Shown here: piece by piece, positions 20,609-29,134 of the stretch
Layout: the number at the start of each line of letters is the position of its first letter
Position numbering within the stretch: position 1 is the first letter of the stretch
Assembly: GCA_025057395.1 (NCBI GenBank)
Contig: JANWXU010000005.1
Location: forward strand, 1 to 64,000
DNA from: Bacteroidia bacterium
GTDB taxonomy: Bacteria > Bacteroidota > Bacteroidia > J057 > JANWXU01
Direction of reading: 5' to 3'
DNA length: 64,000 bases
Program-made: the position numbers and the translations under genes
Notes under the pieces: model-generated
Database searches by the model: none
Told to the model about the DNA's origin: nothing
What the model saw: the letters and a program-made list of their open reading frames with translations, nothing else

Positions 20609-21376
20609 TTAGTTGCGGTTATCAATAATTTCAACTCCAGGATATTGCTCAGGATTAAATTGAAAAATAGTATCTTGTAAGTTACTATTTACTTGTAGGT
20701 CGGTAATTAAGTAGCTTACTATTGTACCATTACGATTATAAATCTTCAGTTGATTAGGAAGAAGTTTATTTTTATCAATCCAGATTTCAATCTTAAAATA
20801 GTCTAAGTGGCCGCTTATAGGCAACATAATGATTTTATCAGAGGGTGTGTTGTTAATATTTTCTTCTTTATCATATTTATACTTCATATTTTTCTGAGAA
20901 ATAAAAAATATTTTTTCGGGACTAAACCCCTCTTCTGGATCGTAATTGGAAATGGTAACTTCCTTTTCTTTTTTCAAATAGTTCCAGAGCGTTTTTCCGT
21001 CACAAATGATAATTTGCTCATCTAAGTCTATGTAAAATTTGTTTTTTTTGAGTTTTAATTTTCCTTTATAATGAATACCCTCCTTAGCATGAATTGATTT
21101 ATAAAGGGTTTTTTTGAAGCTAGCACTTAAATCTTGTAAATTATTAACTTTATTGCTGGTATTCTTGAGGATTTTTTCTGCTACAGGGTCAGCTTGAATC
21201 TTTACTTGGCTTTGACTAAAAGAAGGTATTGGAGAGATAGCAACCCCCCAAAAAATGCAGAGTAATATGCAACAAAGTCCTTTGAGCCTCATTTTAGGTA
21301 TATTCAATTCTGTAATAAATACAAGAGAGACAGCAAAATCTATTCCTAAAATAGCAATAAGTGAAATATTTTCCAA
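20609..21376 (-). CDS. lolA: outer membrane lipoprotein carrier protein LolA-like
   Basis: KILKNTSNKVNNLQDLSASFKKTLYKS…GKLKLKKNKFYIDLDEQIIICDGKTLWNYLKKEKEVTISNYDP. Confidence 0.85.
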   Translation of the reverse strand: MENISLIAILGIDFAVSLVFITELNIPKMRLKGLCCILLCIFWGVAISPIPSFSQSQVKIQADPVAEKILKNTSNKVNNLQDLSASFKKTLYKSIHAKEGIHYKGKLKLKKNKFYIDLDEQIIICDGKTLWNYLKKEKEVTISNYDPEEGFSPEKIFFISQKNMKYKYDKEENINNTPSDKIIMLPISGHLDYFKIEIWIDKNKLLPNQLKIYNRNGTIVSYLITDLQVNSNLQDTIFQFNPEQYPGVEIIDNRN

Positions 21377-21440
21377 AAGAATTGAACAGCTAATTGTATT
21401 TCTAGAAACTTAATGTACTTAAGTTTTGTATTTGCATTAG

Positions 21441-22514
21441 ATGGAAGAAAAAAAACTGATTATTATAGCTGGGCCTTGTAGTGCAGAAAGCGAGAGTCAA
21501 ATTCTAGAAACAGCCATTGCACTAGCTAATACTAATTCTATTTCCTACTACAGGGCAGGTTTGTGGAAGCCCAGAACCAGGCCCCATACTTTTGAAGGGG
21601 TAGGAGCAATAGGTATACCATGGCTGCAAAAGGTCAAAGAAATTACGGGTATACCTGTTATTGTGGAAGTAGCCCAGCCGCAGCACCTAGAACTGGTGAT
21701 ACAAGCCGGTATTGATGCTATTTGGATAGGCGCACGTACTACTACTTCCCCCTTTGCAGTACAAGCCCTGGCAGATGCTTTGAAGGGATGCAGTGATATA
21801 CCCGTATTTGTGAAAAACCCTGTGAATCCTGATATACAGCTCTGGATTGGGGCTATTGAAAGAATACAAAATGCAGGTGTCACTCATATCTATGCTATTC
21901 ATAGAGGGTTTTCTGGAGTAGAAAAAGGAAATTTTCGAAATCCTCCGCAGTGGCAAATCGCAATTGAATTTAAAAGACTAAGAGAAGATATTCCCCTTCT
22001 TTGTGACCCTAGTCATATTTGTGGAAATACAAACATGTTAGCCTCTGTCGCCCAGCAAGCTCTTGATTTAAATATGCAGGGGCTTATGTTCGAGGTACAT
22101 ATTAACCCTGCGGCTGCTTTAAGCGATGCAGCTCAGCAAATTACGCCAGCAGCCTTTCAACAACTTATGAAACAACTAGTAGTACGAAAAGAGAATTGCT
22201 CTAACTACTTTTTCGAATATATGTTAGAAGAATATCGTAGGCAAATTGATAAAATTGATACAGAACTTATTCAACTTTTAGCACAGCGAATGAGTTTTAT
22301 TGCAAAAATAGCTAACTTAAAAAAAGAAAACGCCGTAACTATCTTGCAAATTCGCCGCTGGAATGAGATTATCCAAAATTGTCTTAAACAAGCGGAAATG
22401 GTGGGGCTACGTTACGAATTTCTACAACAAATTTTTGATCTAATTCATAGAGAAGCAATTACGCAGCAATCTTTACTTATGAATAATAATGAAAGTGAAG
22501 TTTGTGTCTCCTAG
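21441..22514 (+). CDS. bifunctional 3-deoxy-7-phosphoheptulonate synthase / chorismate mutase type II
   Basis: IAGPCSAESESQILETA…RAGLWKPRTRPHTFEGVG…DPSHICGNT; C-terminal chorismate mutase YRRQIDKIDTELIQLLAQRMSFIAKIANLKKE. Confidence 0.95.
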   Translation: MEEKKLIIIAGPCSAESESQILETAIALANTNSISYYRAGLWKPRTRPHTFEGVGAIGIPWLQKVKEITGIPVIVEVAQPQHLELVIQAGIDAIWIGARTTTSPFAVQALADALKGCSDIPVFVKNPVNPDIQLWIGAIERIQNAGVTHIYAIHRGFSGVEKGNFRNPPQWQIAIEFKRLREDIPLLCDPSHICGNTNMLASVAQQALDLNMQGLMFEVHINPAAALSDAAQQITPAAFQQLMKQLVVRKENCSNYFFEYMLEEYRRQIDKIDTELIQLLAQRMSFIAKIANLKKENAVTILQIRRWNEIIQNCLKQAEMVGLRYEFLQQIFDLIHREAITQQSLLMNNNESEVCVS

Positions 22515-22533
22515 GTGTTTTGTTATCCCTTTA

Positions 22534-24165
22534 TCATGGGTTCCATCTTCGCCAGCTCTGGGCATAATACTCTACCAGTTTCATTTTATCTAAATTATTG
22601 ACCGTCAAATTATCAATATCTTCAATTTTCATATCCTGTGGAAAAGTAAAAAAAGAAGACCAAATAGGAGGTTTTATGTATTGGGTAGGAATCTTAGAAA
22701 AATATTTCTCCACCTCCAAAGTGACAATTTGTTCAAGCCGCTTCTTTATTTCTGTGCTATTGCTAGCTAAAATAAACCCCCAGGAGCCAAAAGAAGGAAC
22801 ATAAGTATGGTAGGGCAGCGTAGCATCAAAAACTGATTGCAGGGTACGCTGAATACACCAAAAAGCTAGGGGGGCATAATAGGGTGAAGTAGCTTGAGTT
22901 ACAAAAATACCCTTATTGCTAAGCACTCTTTTAATCAGCATATAAAATTCTAGGGTGTACAGCTTAGCTACCGAAGGTTCGCTAGGATCAGGCAAATCAG
23001 CAATAATTAAATCAAAAAAAGTTTCAGTCTCTTCTATAAATTTAAAAGCATCTTTATGAATAATCTTCACCTTAGGATTCTCAAGAGCACCTCGATTAAT
23101 TTGTTTTACTAAAACATGGTTTTTACAAAGTTGCGTAACTTTTTCGTCTATATCTACCAGGTAGATACTATCAATTCTAGGATTTTTTAATAATTCTTTA
23201 GCAGCTAAGCCGTCTCCACCGCCGAGAATCAAAACTTTTCTTATCCACGGGTTACACACTAAGGGAACATGTACGAGAGGCTCATGATAACGATATTCAT
23301 CAATAGAGCTGAATTGCAGGTGATTATTTAGATAAAGCCTTATATCTTGTTTATATCGAGTCAACACAATTTTTTGGTACTTGCTTTGTTCGAGGTAGAT
23401 AACTTCGTCTTGATAAAGGTTTTTTTCGAAAAATAATTGCAAGTTTGTTGAGTACAATAGTCCTGCAATTAACAAGCCGGAGCAAAGTAAGGAAAAGAAA
23501 AGTAGTTTTTTGGCGTGAAGAATTTGCTTTCCTAGTAGCAAAATACTTACAGAAGCAATGAGCAGATTAATAAGTCCTATTACAAAGGCGGTTCGCATAG
23601 TTCCTAAGAAAGGAAGAAATATTATAGGAAACAGAATAGAAGCTAGAAGAGCTCCTAAATAATCAAAGGCGAGAACTTTAGCCAGTGTTTCTCTTAGGTT
23701 GCTAAAGCTTTTGATAATTCTTGTTAAGAGAGGAAGTTCTAGCCCTACCAATGTACCTAGAGCTGCCACTAATAAAAAAGTAAGGATATAAAAGCTATCT
23801 GTAAACGCAAAGAAACTATGGAGTAAAAAGCAAGAGGCTCCACCTGCTAAGCCTAGAATTATTTCAATAACTATGAAGTAATACAATAATTCTTTTTTTA
23901 TGAATCTGGATAGATAGGCTCCTAGACCCATAAATGACATGAAAAATCCGATAGTCAAAGAAAAATGTAAAATGCTACTTCCTAATAAGTAAGTTGTTAC
24001 GGTACTTACTAATAATTCATAAAAAATACTGCAGGCTGCAACAATGAATATTGATATTAGTAGAAAAGGGGAAAAAAGTCTAGTACTTTTGGTACTTATA
24101 GAAGGTGTGAAATTCGGCATAGCTTTTCCTTTTAGGAAGCAATAGCTGCCGCAATAATAATGCAA
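22534..24165 (-). CDS. membrane-anchored spermidine synthase-like (polyamine aminopropyltransferase-like) protein (probable start at 24120)
   Basis: N-terminal multi-TM region followed by spermidine synthase motifs VLILGGGDGLAAKELLKNPRIDSIYLVDIDEKV and FDLIIADLPDPSEPSVAKLYTLEFY. Confidence 0.9.
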   Translation of the reverse strand: MHYYCGSYCFLKGKAMPNFTPSISTKSTRLFSPFLLISIFIVAACSIFYELLVSTVTTYLLGSSILHFSLTIGFFMSFMGLGAYLSRFIKKELLYYFIVIEIILGLAGGASCFLLHSFFAFTDSFYILTFLLVAALGTLVGLELPLLTRIIKSFSNLRETLAKVLAFDYLGALLASILFPIIFLPFLGTMRTAFVIGLINLLIASVSILLLGKQILHAKKLLFFSLLCSGLLIAGLLYSTNLQLFFEKNLYQDEVIYLEQSKYQKIVLTRYKQDIRLYLNNHLQFSSIDEYRYHEPLVHVPLVCNPWIRKVLILGGGDGLAAKELLKNPRIDSIYLVDIDEKVTQLCKNHVLVKQINRGALENPKVKIIHKDAFKFIEETETFFDLIIADLPDPSEPSVAKLYTLEFYMLIKRVLSNKGIFVTQATSPYYAPLAFWCIQRTLQSVFDATLPYHTYVPSFGSWGFILASNSTEIKKRLEQIVTLEVEKYFSKIPTQYIKPPIWSSFFTFPQDMKIEDIDNLTVNNLDKMKLVEYYAQSWRRWNP

Positions 24166-24392
24166 AGTCCTAAAATAAATGCACCCGCTACAATACCTAG
24201 GGGTACATTATGATCTTCTACTAATTGCTTAGAAAGTTCTCCAGGAATAATCCAGTCTATTACTTTATAGGCTAAAATCGCCATTCCTATTCCGATAGCC
24301 CCATAGATTAGAGTAGCTAAAATACCATATAGTAATTTTTCCCCCTGTGTTGCTTGCAACGCAGTATCTAAAAGGAAAGCTGATAAACTCAT
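24132..24392 (-). CDS. DUF350 family membrane protein
   Basis: 86 aa, YGAIGIGMAILAYKVIDWI…DHNVPLGIVAGAFILGLCIIIAAAI typical of DUF350. Confidence 0.85.
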   Translation of the reverse strand: MSLSAFLLDTALQATQGEKLLYGILATLIYGAIGIGMAILAYKVIDWIIPGELSKQLVEDHNVPLGIVAGAFILGLCIIIAAAIAS

Positions 24393-24552
24393 AATTTTTT
24401 ATTTTTTAGAATAATTGTTTTTTTTGCATAAAATTAACTAATAATAGCAAAAGCCTGAGATCTAGTCAATTTTTTATTTTTTAGCGGAACTAAAAAGATT
24501 CAAAATTTATTACTACGCTAGCTAGAATATACTGACTAAAACATACTAACTA

Positions 24553-25209
24553 ATGGAAGTTTCAATATCGGGTGCTGTTTCTGTTCTACCCAGGATAGGG
24601 GATAAAGCCCCTGATTTTGAGGCCCTTACCACTATTGGTACTATTAAATTTTCCGAGTATGCAAAAAATAGTTGGGTTATATTATTTTCTCATCCTGCAG
24701 ATTTTACTCCGGTGTGTACCACAGAGCTAGTAGAATTTGCTAAGGAAATAGATTTTTTCAATAAGCACAATACAAAGTTAATTGGCTTAAGTGTGGATAG
24801 CATTCATTCTCATATTGCTTGGGTGCAAAATATCAAAGAAAAGCTGGGGGTTACACTTTCTTATCCCCTAGTAGCAGATATTTCCATGAACGTGGCGCGT
24901 CTTTACGGCATGTTGCACCCCGGAGAGAGTCAAACGGCTACCGTACGAGCAGTTTTTTTTATCGATCCGCACATGACTATTCGCCTAGTTTTGTACTATC
25001 CCTTGAATGTAGGGCGCAGTATGGAAGAAATCAAGCGAGTATTGATAAGTTTACAAACTGCCGATAATTATAGTTGTGCTTTGCCCGCAAATTGGCAGCC
25101 AGGTCAAAAAGTGATTGTTCCCCCTCCTAAAACATTGCAAGAATTAGAAGAAAGGGTGAAGGCAAACTACGAAAAAGTAGATTTTTATTTAGCAAAAAGA
25201 GAACTCTAG
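24553..25209 (+). CDS. peroxiredoxin (Prx6 / 1-Cys type)
   Basis: IGDKAPDFEALTTIGTIKFSEY…ILFSHPADFTPVCTTELVEFA; long C-terminal domain. Confidence 0.95.
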   Translation: MEVSISGAVSVLPRIGDKAPDFEALTTIGTIKFSEYAKNSWVILFSHPADFTPVCTTELVEFAKEIDFFNKHNTKLIGLSVDSIHSHIAWVQNIKEKLGVTLSYPLVADISMNVARLYGMLHPGESQTATVRAVFFIDPHMTIRLVLYYPLNVGRSMEEIKRVLISLQTADNYSCALPANWQPGQKVIVPPPKTLQELEERVKANYEKVDFYLAKREL

Positions 25210-25211
25210 TA

Positions 25212-26123
25212 ATGCCCTCATTACAGGCTATAGAAAAGCTAATTGGCAATACTCCTATATTTGATTTTAGTTTTCTTTCCCCTTCTTCTTCCGTTCAGCT
25301 TTGGGCAAAGCTGGAATGGCTCCAAATAGGGGGAAGTGTAAAAGTAAGGCCTGCCTTCTTTATCCTTAAAGAAGCCATCTTAAGTAATAAGATACAAAAG
25401 GATACTATTCTCTTGGACGCAAGCAGTGGCAACACAGGAATTGCATATGCTACTCTAGGTCGTGCCTTAAACATTCCAGTCACTTTGTGTGTGCCCGAAA
25501 ATATTTCAATAGAGCGTAAATTTATATTGCAAACTTTAGGAGCAGAACTGAGGTATACCTCTAAATTCGAAGGCACTGATGGCGCGCAGGAAGTAGCCCA
25601 GCAAATCTACGAAAAGGAGCCCCAAAAATATTACCTTGCTAATCAGTATGCAAACGAGGCTAATTGGAGGGCTCATTATGTAACTACAGGTCCTGAAATT
25701 TGGCAGCAAACTTCACAATCAGTTACCCATTTTGTATGCGGCTTGGGTACAACAGGCTCTTTTACGGGTATAGCTCGCTATTTAAAGCAGCAAAATTCTA
25801 GTATTCAAACTATTGCCTTGCAACCCTCGCACGCTATGCACGGCTTAGAAGGATGGAAGCATTTGGAAACAGCAATAGTACCCTCTATATTCGATCCTAC
25901 ATTAGTTGATGAGTACATTAGTATTGATACCCAAGAAGCTTATGCAGCAATAAAAACTTTTGCTAGGAAAAGTGGTCTTTTTCTTAGTCCCTCCTCAGCA
26001 GCTAACTTGGTGGGACTATTGAAAGTAGCTCGGCAGGTATCTAAAGGAGTACTTGTAACACTTTTACCTGATAGCGGAGAAAGATATTTTGAAGTACTAA
26101 AGGATACTTTACCAAGTTTATGA
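25212..26123 (+). CDS. cysM: CysM-like PLP-dependent cysteine synthase
   Basis: IEKLIGNTPIFDF…IGGSVKVRPAFFIL…LLDASSGNTGIAYATLGRAL…VCGLGTTGSFTGIARYLK…LLPDSGERY. Confidence 0.93.
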   Translation: MPSLQAIEKLIGNTPIFDFSFLSPSSSVQLWAKLEWLQIGGSVKVRPAFFILKEAILSNKIQKDTILLDASSGNTGIAYATLGRALNIPVTLCVPENISIERKFILQTLGAELRYTSKFEGTDGAQEVAQQIYEKEPQKYYLANQYANEANWRAHYVTTGPEIWQQTSQSVTHFVCGLGTTGSFTGIARYLKQQNSSIQTIALQPSHAMHGLEGWKHLETAIVPSIFDPTLVDEYISIDTQEAYAAIKTFARKSGLFLSPSSAANLVGLLKVARQVSKGVLVTLLPDSGERYFEVLKDTLPSL

Positions 26124-26551
26124 AAACAATTACTTTTACTTCTCCTGCCTGGGACTATATATTGATGCAAGCTATTAAAGATTTTCCCCATGAAACCTGT
26201 GGTTTCTTTTTTGGTTTTGAGGAAGAAGACCGAAGATGTATTACACAGGCTATGGCGGTGAAGAATGCAAGTATAGAAAATAAAGAACGTCGTTTTTCTA
26301 TTAATTCTCAGGATTATATCAGGGCTGAAAAATTTGCTCTGCAAAATCATACTACTTTGCTAGGAATTTATCATTCACACCCTAACCACCCGGCGCACCC
26401 CTCTTTACATGACCTTAATAATGCACTGCCTTTTTTCTCTTATCTTATTGTTTCTGTATATGATAAAATTTTTCATCAAGCTACTTGCTGGCGCTTAAAC
26501 GAAGAGGGAGAACGTTCTTTTCATGAAGAAGAATTAATTTTACCATCATAA
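26120..26551 (+). CDS. M67 family JAMM/MPN metalloprotease (Mec+-like)
   Basis: HETCGFFFGFEEE…IYHSHPNHPAHPSLHDLNNA, a complete HxH-x7-SxxD JAMM motif. Confidence 0.93.
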   Translation: MKTITFTSPAWDYILMQAIKDFPHETCGFFFGFEEEDRRCITQAMAVKNASIENKERRFSINSQDYIRAEKFALQNHTTLLGIYHSHPNHPAHPSLHDLNNALPFFSYLIVSVYDKIFHQATCWRLNEEGERSFHEEELILPS

Positions 26552-26569
26552 TTCCATCATAATTAAGAT

Positions 26570-26845
26570 ATGGCAACGATTATTATTCCTACACCTTTGC
26601 GAAAATTTACACAATCTCAATTTACTTTTGAAACTACTGCTAAGACGGTAGGCGAAGCCATCAATGAGTTAATTAATTGCTATCCCGAGCTTAAAAATCA
26701 AATTCTGGATGAGCAAAATAACTTTCGCCCTTTCATTAATTTTTTTGTAGGCGATAGTGATATAAGAACACTTAATAAAGAACAAACTCCTCTAGGAGAA
26801 AATGATGTATTGAGTATTATTCCTGCTATTGCAGGGGGGCTTTAG
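26570..26845 (+). CDS. ubiquitin-like sulfur carrier protein (MoaD/ThiS/CysO-like)
   Basis: 91 aa beta-grasp protein; PTPLRKFT… and C-term NDVLSIIPAIAGGL. Confidence 0.93.
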   Translation: MATIIIPTPLRKFTQSQFTFETTAKTVGEAINELINCYPELKNQILDEQNNFRPFINFFVGDSDIRTLNKEQTPLGENDVLSIIPAIAGGL

Positions 26846-26876
26846 AATGTAGTAAACTTAAAACCTAAAGTAATAA

Positions 26877-28037
26877 ATGAATAACATAGGGTTTTCTGCA
26901 GAAGAGCTAGCAAGATATAACCGACATATTATAATACCCGAATTTGGAATAGAGGGTCAACGGCGTTTGAAAGCTGCGAAAGTGCTGGTAGTAGGTACAG
27001 GAGGACTAGGTTCTCCTGCACTTTTATATTTAGCAGCAGCAGGAGTAGGACATATTGGAATTGTAGATTTTGATGTAGTAGAAGATAGTAATTTGCATAG
27101 GCAAGTTCTTTTTTCTAAGGAGGACGTAGGCTATTCTAAGGTAGAAGCTGCTAAAAAGAAGCTACTAGCTCTTAACCCGCATATCCATATAGAGGTATTT
27201 AATACTCGATTAACAGCAAATAATGCCCTAGGTATTATTTCTAATTACGATGTGGTGGCCGATGGAACGGATAATTTTCCTACCCGCTATTTAGTAAATG
27301 ATGCTTGCTATTTTTTAAGGAAGCCTAATGTATATGCTTCGATTTTTCAGTTTGAGGGCCAAGTTTCCGTTTTTAATTATATTGATAAAAATGGAGAAAT
27401 TGGTCCCAATTACAGAGATATTTTTGCCTCCCCGCCACCTCCAGGTTTAGTACCTAGTTGTGCAGAAGGAGGGGTCTTAGGAGTTTTGCCAGGCATTATA
27501 GGTAGTATTCAAGCTTTAGAAGTAATAAAGGTTGTAACAGGAATAGGAAAAGTATTATCAGGAAGGATTTTTGCTTTCGATGCGCTTACCTTTCAAACTC
27601 GTATTTTTAATATAACTAAAGATCCTAATAATCCTTTAAGTGGAAATAACCCTACTATATTGGGCTTAATAGATTATGAGCAGTTTTGTGGTGTTGCTCC
27701 GGCTCCTGCTAATGCTGCGCCGATAAAAGAAATTACAGCCCTAGAATTGAAGCAATTAATAGAATCAGGCGCAAACTTTGAATTGATAGACGTAAGGGAG
27801 CCTTTTGAATATGAGATATGTAATCTGGGGGGGAAACTAATTCCTTTAGGAGAAATTAAAGAAAGACTAGATTGTATTCCTAGGGATAAGTTAGTAGTTG
27901 TTCATTGCAAAATGGGGGGAAGGAGTGCAAAAGCTATTGAGTTACTACTAGAATTAGGATATCATAACTTAGTAAATCTAAAGGGTGGAATTATAGCTTA
28001 TGCTTCTGAGGTTGATACTAGTATACCTAAATATTAA
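26877..28037 (+). CDS. MoeB/ThiF-family adenylyltransferase with C-terminal rhodanese domain
   Basis: RYNRHIIIPEFGIEGQRRLKAAKVLVVGTGGLGSPALLYLAAAGVGHIGIVDFDVVEDSNLHRQVLF; C-terminal rhodanese VVVHCKMGGRSAKAIELL. Confidence 0.95.
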   Translation: MNNIGFSAEELARYNRHIIIPEFGIEGQRRLKAAKVLVVGTGGLGSPALLYLAAAGVGHIGIVDFDVVEDSNLHRQVLFSKEDVGYSKVEAAKKKLLALNPHIHIEVFNTRLTANNALGIISNYDVVADGTDNFPTRYLVNDACYFLRKPNVYASIFQFEGQVSVFNYIDKNGEIGPNYRDIFASPPPPGLVPSCAEGGVLGVLPGIIGSIQALEVIKVVTGIGKVLSGRIFAFDALTFQTRIFNITKDPNNPLSGNNPTILGLIDYEQFCGVAPAPANAAPIKEITALELKQLIESGANFELIDVREPFEYEICNLGGKLIPLGEIKERLDCIPRDKLVVVHCKMGGRSAKAIELLLELGYHNLVNLKGGIIAYASEVDTSIPKY

Positions 28038-28150
28038 TATTAAACTAAAAAGAAACTCAGTATTTTCATTTTTATTATTTTTTCATTAAATTTCGCAAGT
28101 TAATTGAGGATAAGTTCTAGTTTTTTAACTTAAACTTAATTGGTATTCAT

Positions 28151-29134
28151 TTGTCACAAAAGCTGTATCATCACGATATTTTTTTGGATGAGGTAAATCC
28201 AGTAGATTTTTATGGAATCAATAACGAAAAGCTGGAGCTAATCAAGAAAGCTTTTCCTGATGTTAAGATAATAGCAAGGGGAAGCACTATTAAAACGGTA
28301 GGAGAACTTCAAAAAATTGAGGCGATTCATAAAATCATTAATGGTATACTTAATGAAATCAAAACATATGGCGAAGTAGATGCTTTTAGGGTAATAGACA
28401 TAATCAATAGGGTGCCGTTTTCCGAAGTCTCGAGTAAAAATGAACCTCCTGACGTTATTCTTAGGGGGGTAAATGGAAATTTAATAAGGCCTAAAACCCC
28501 AGGACAACGTCGCTTAGTGAAAGTGGCGGCAGAGTGTGAGCTAGTGTTTGCTATTGGTCCTGCAGGCAGCGGCAAGACTTACACGGCTGTGGCATTAGCA
28601 GTACGAGCTCTACGAGACAAGCTAGTGAAAAAAATTGTTCTAGTGCGTCCAGCAGTGGAAGCGGGTGAAAAATTAGGATTTCTACCCGGTGACTTAAAAG
28701 ATAAAATCGATCCCTACTTACGCCCCTTGTATGATTCCCTGGAAGATATGATTCTACCCGAAAAACTACAATCTTATCTGGAAAAAAACATTATTGAAAT
28801 TGTTCCATTAGCTTATATGCGAGGTAGAACTTTAAATAATTCTTTTATCATTTTAGATGAAGCACAAAATGCAACAGAGAGTCAAATGAAAATGCTACTT
28901 ACTCGAATGGGCTATGACTCGCGTATTATTGTTACAGGGGATACTACACAAATTGACTTACCCAAATCTCAAAAATCGGGCTTAATACAATGTACTAGAA
29001 TATTAAAAAATATTGCAGGTATTGAGTTTGTCTTTTTAACAGAAGAGGATGTAGTACGGCATCAATTAGTAAAAAAAATATTAGCCGCTTATGCAGAGGA
29101 TGAAAAGGCGCAATCTCAGGAGTATGCACAATGA
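28151..29134 (+). CDS. phoH: PhoH family ATPase (TTG start)
   Basis: FAIGPAGSGKTYTAVALAVRALRDKLVKKIVLVRPAVEAGEKLGFLPGDLKDKIDPYLRPLYDSL…SFIILDEAQNAT. Confidence 0.95.
   Translation: MSQKLYHHDIFLDEVNPVDFYGINNEKLELIKKAFPDVKIIARGSTIKTVGELQKIEAIHKIINGILNEIKTYGEVDAFRVIDIINRVPFSEVSSKNEPPDVILRGVNGNLIRPKTPGQRRLVKVAAECELVFAIGPAGSGKTYTAVALAVRALRDKLVKKIVLVRPAVEAGEKLGFLPGDLKDKIDPYLRPLYDSLEDMILPEKLQSYLEKNIIEIVPLAYMRGRTLNNSFIILDEAQNATESQMKMLLTRMGYDSRIIVTGDTTQIDLPKSQKSGLIQCTRILKNIAGIEFVFLTEEDVVRHQLVKKILAAYAEDEKAQSQEYAQ

Noticed and set aside
21548-21956. Two minus-strand ORFs inside the DAHP synthase gene
   Set aside because: Shadow ORFs; the sense-strand protein has all catalytic motifs.
25295-26350. Minus-strand ORFs of 93 and 136 aa opposite cysM and the JAMM gene
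   Set aside because: Antisense to strongly supported genes, no coherent domain.
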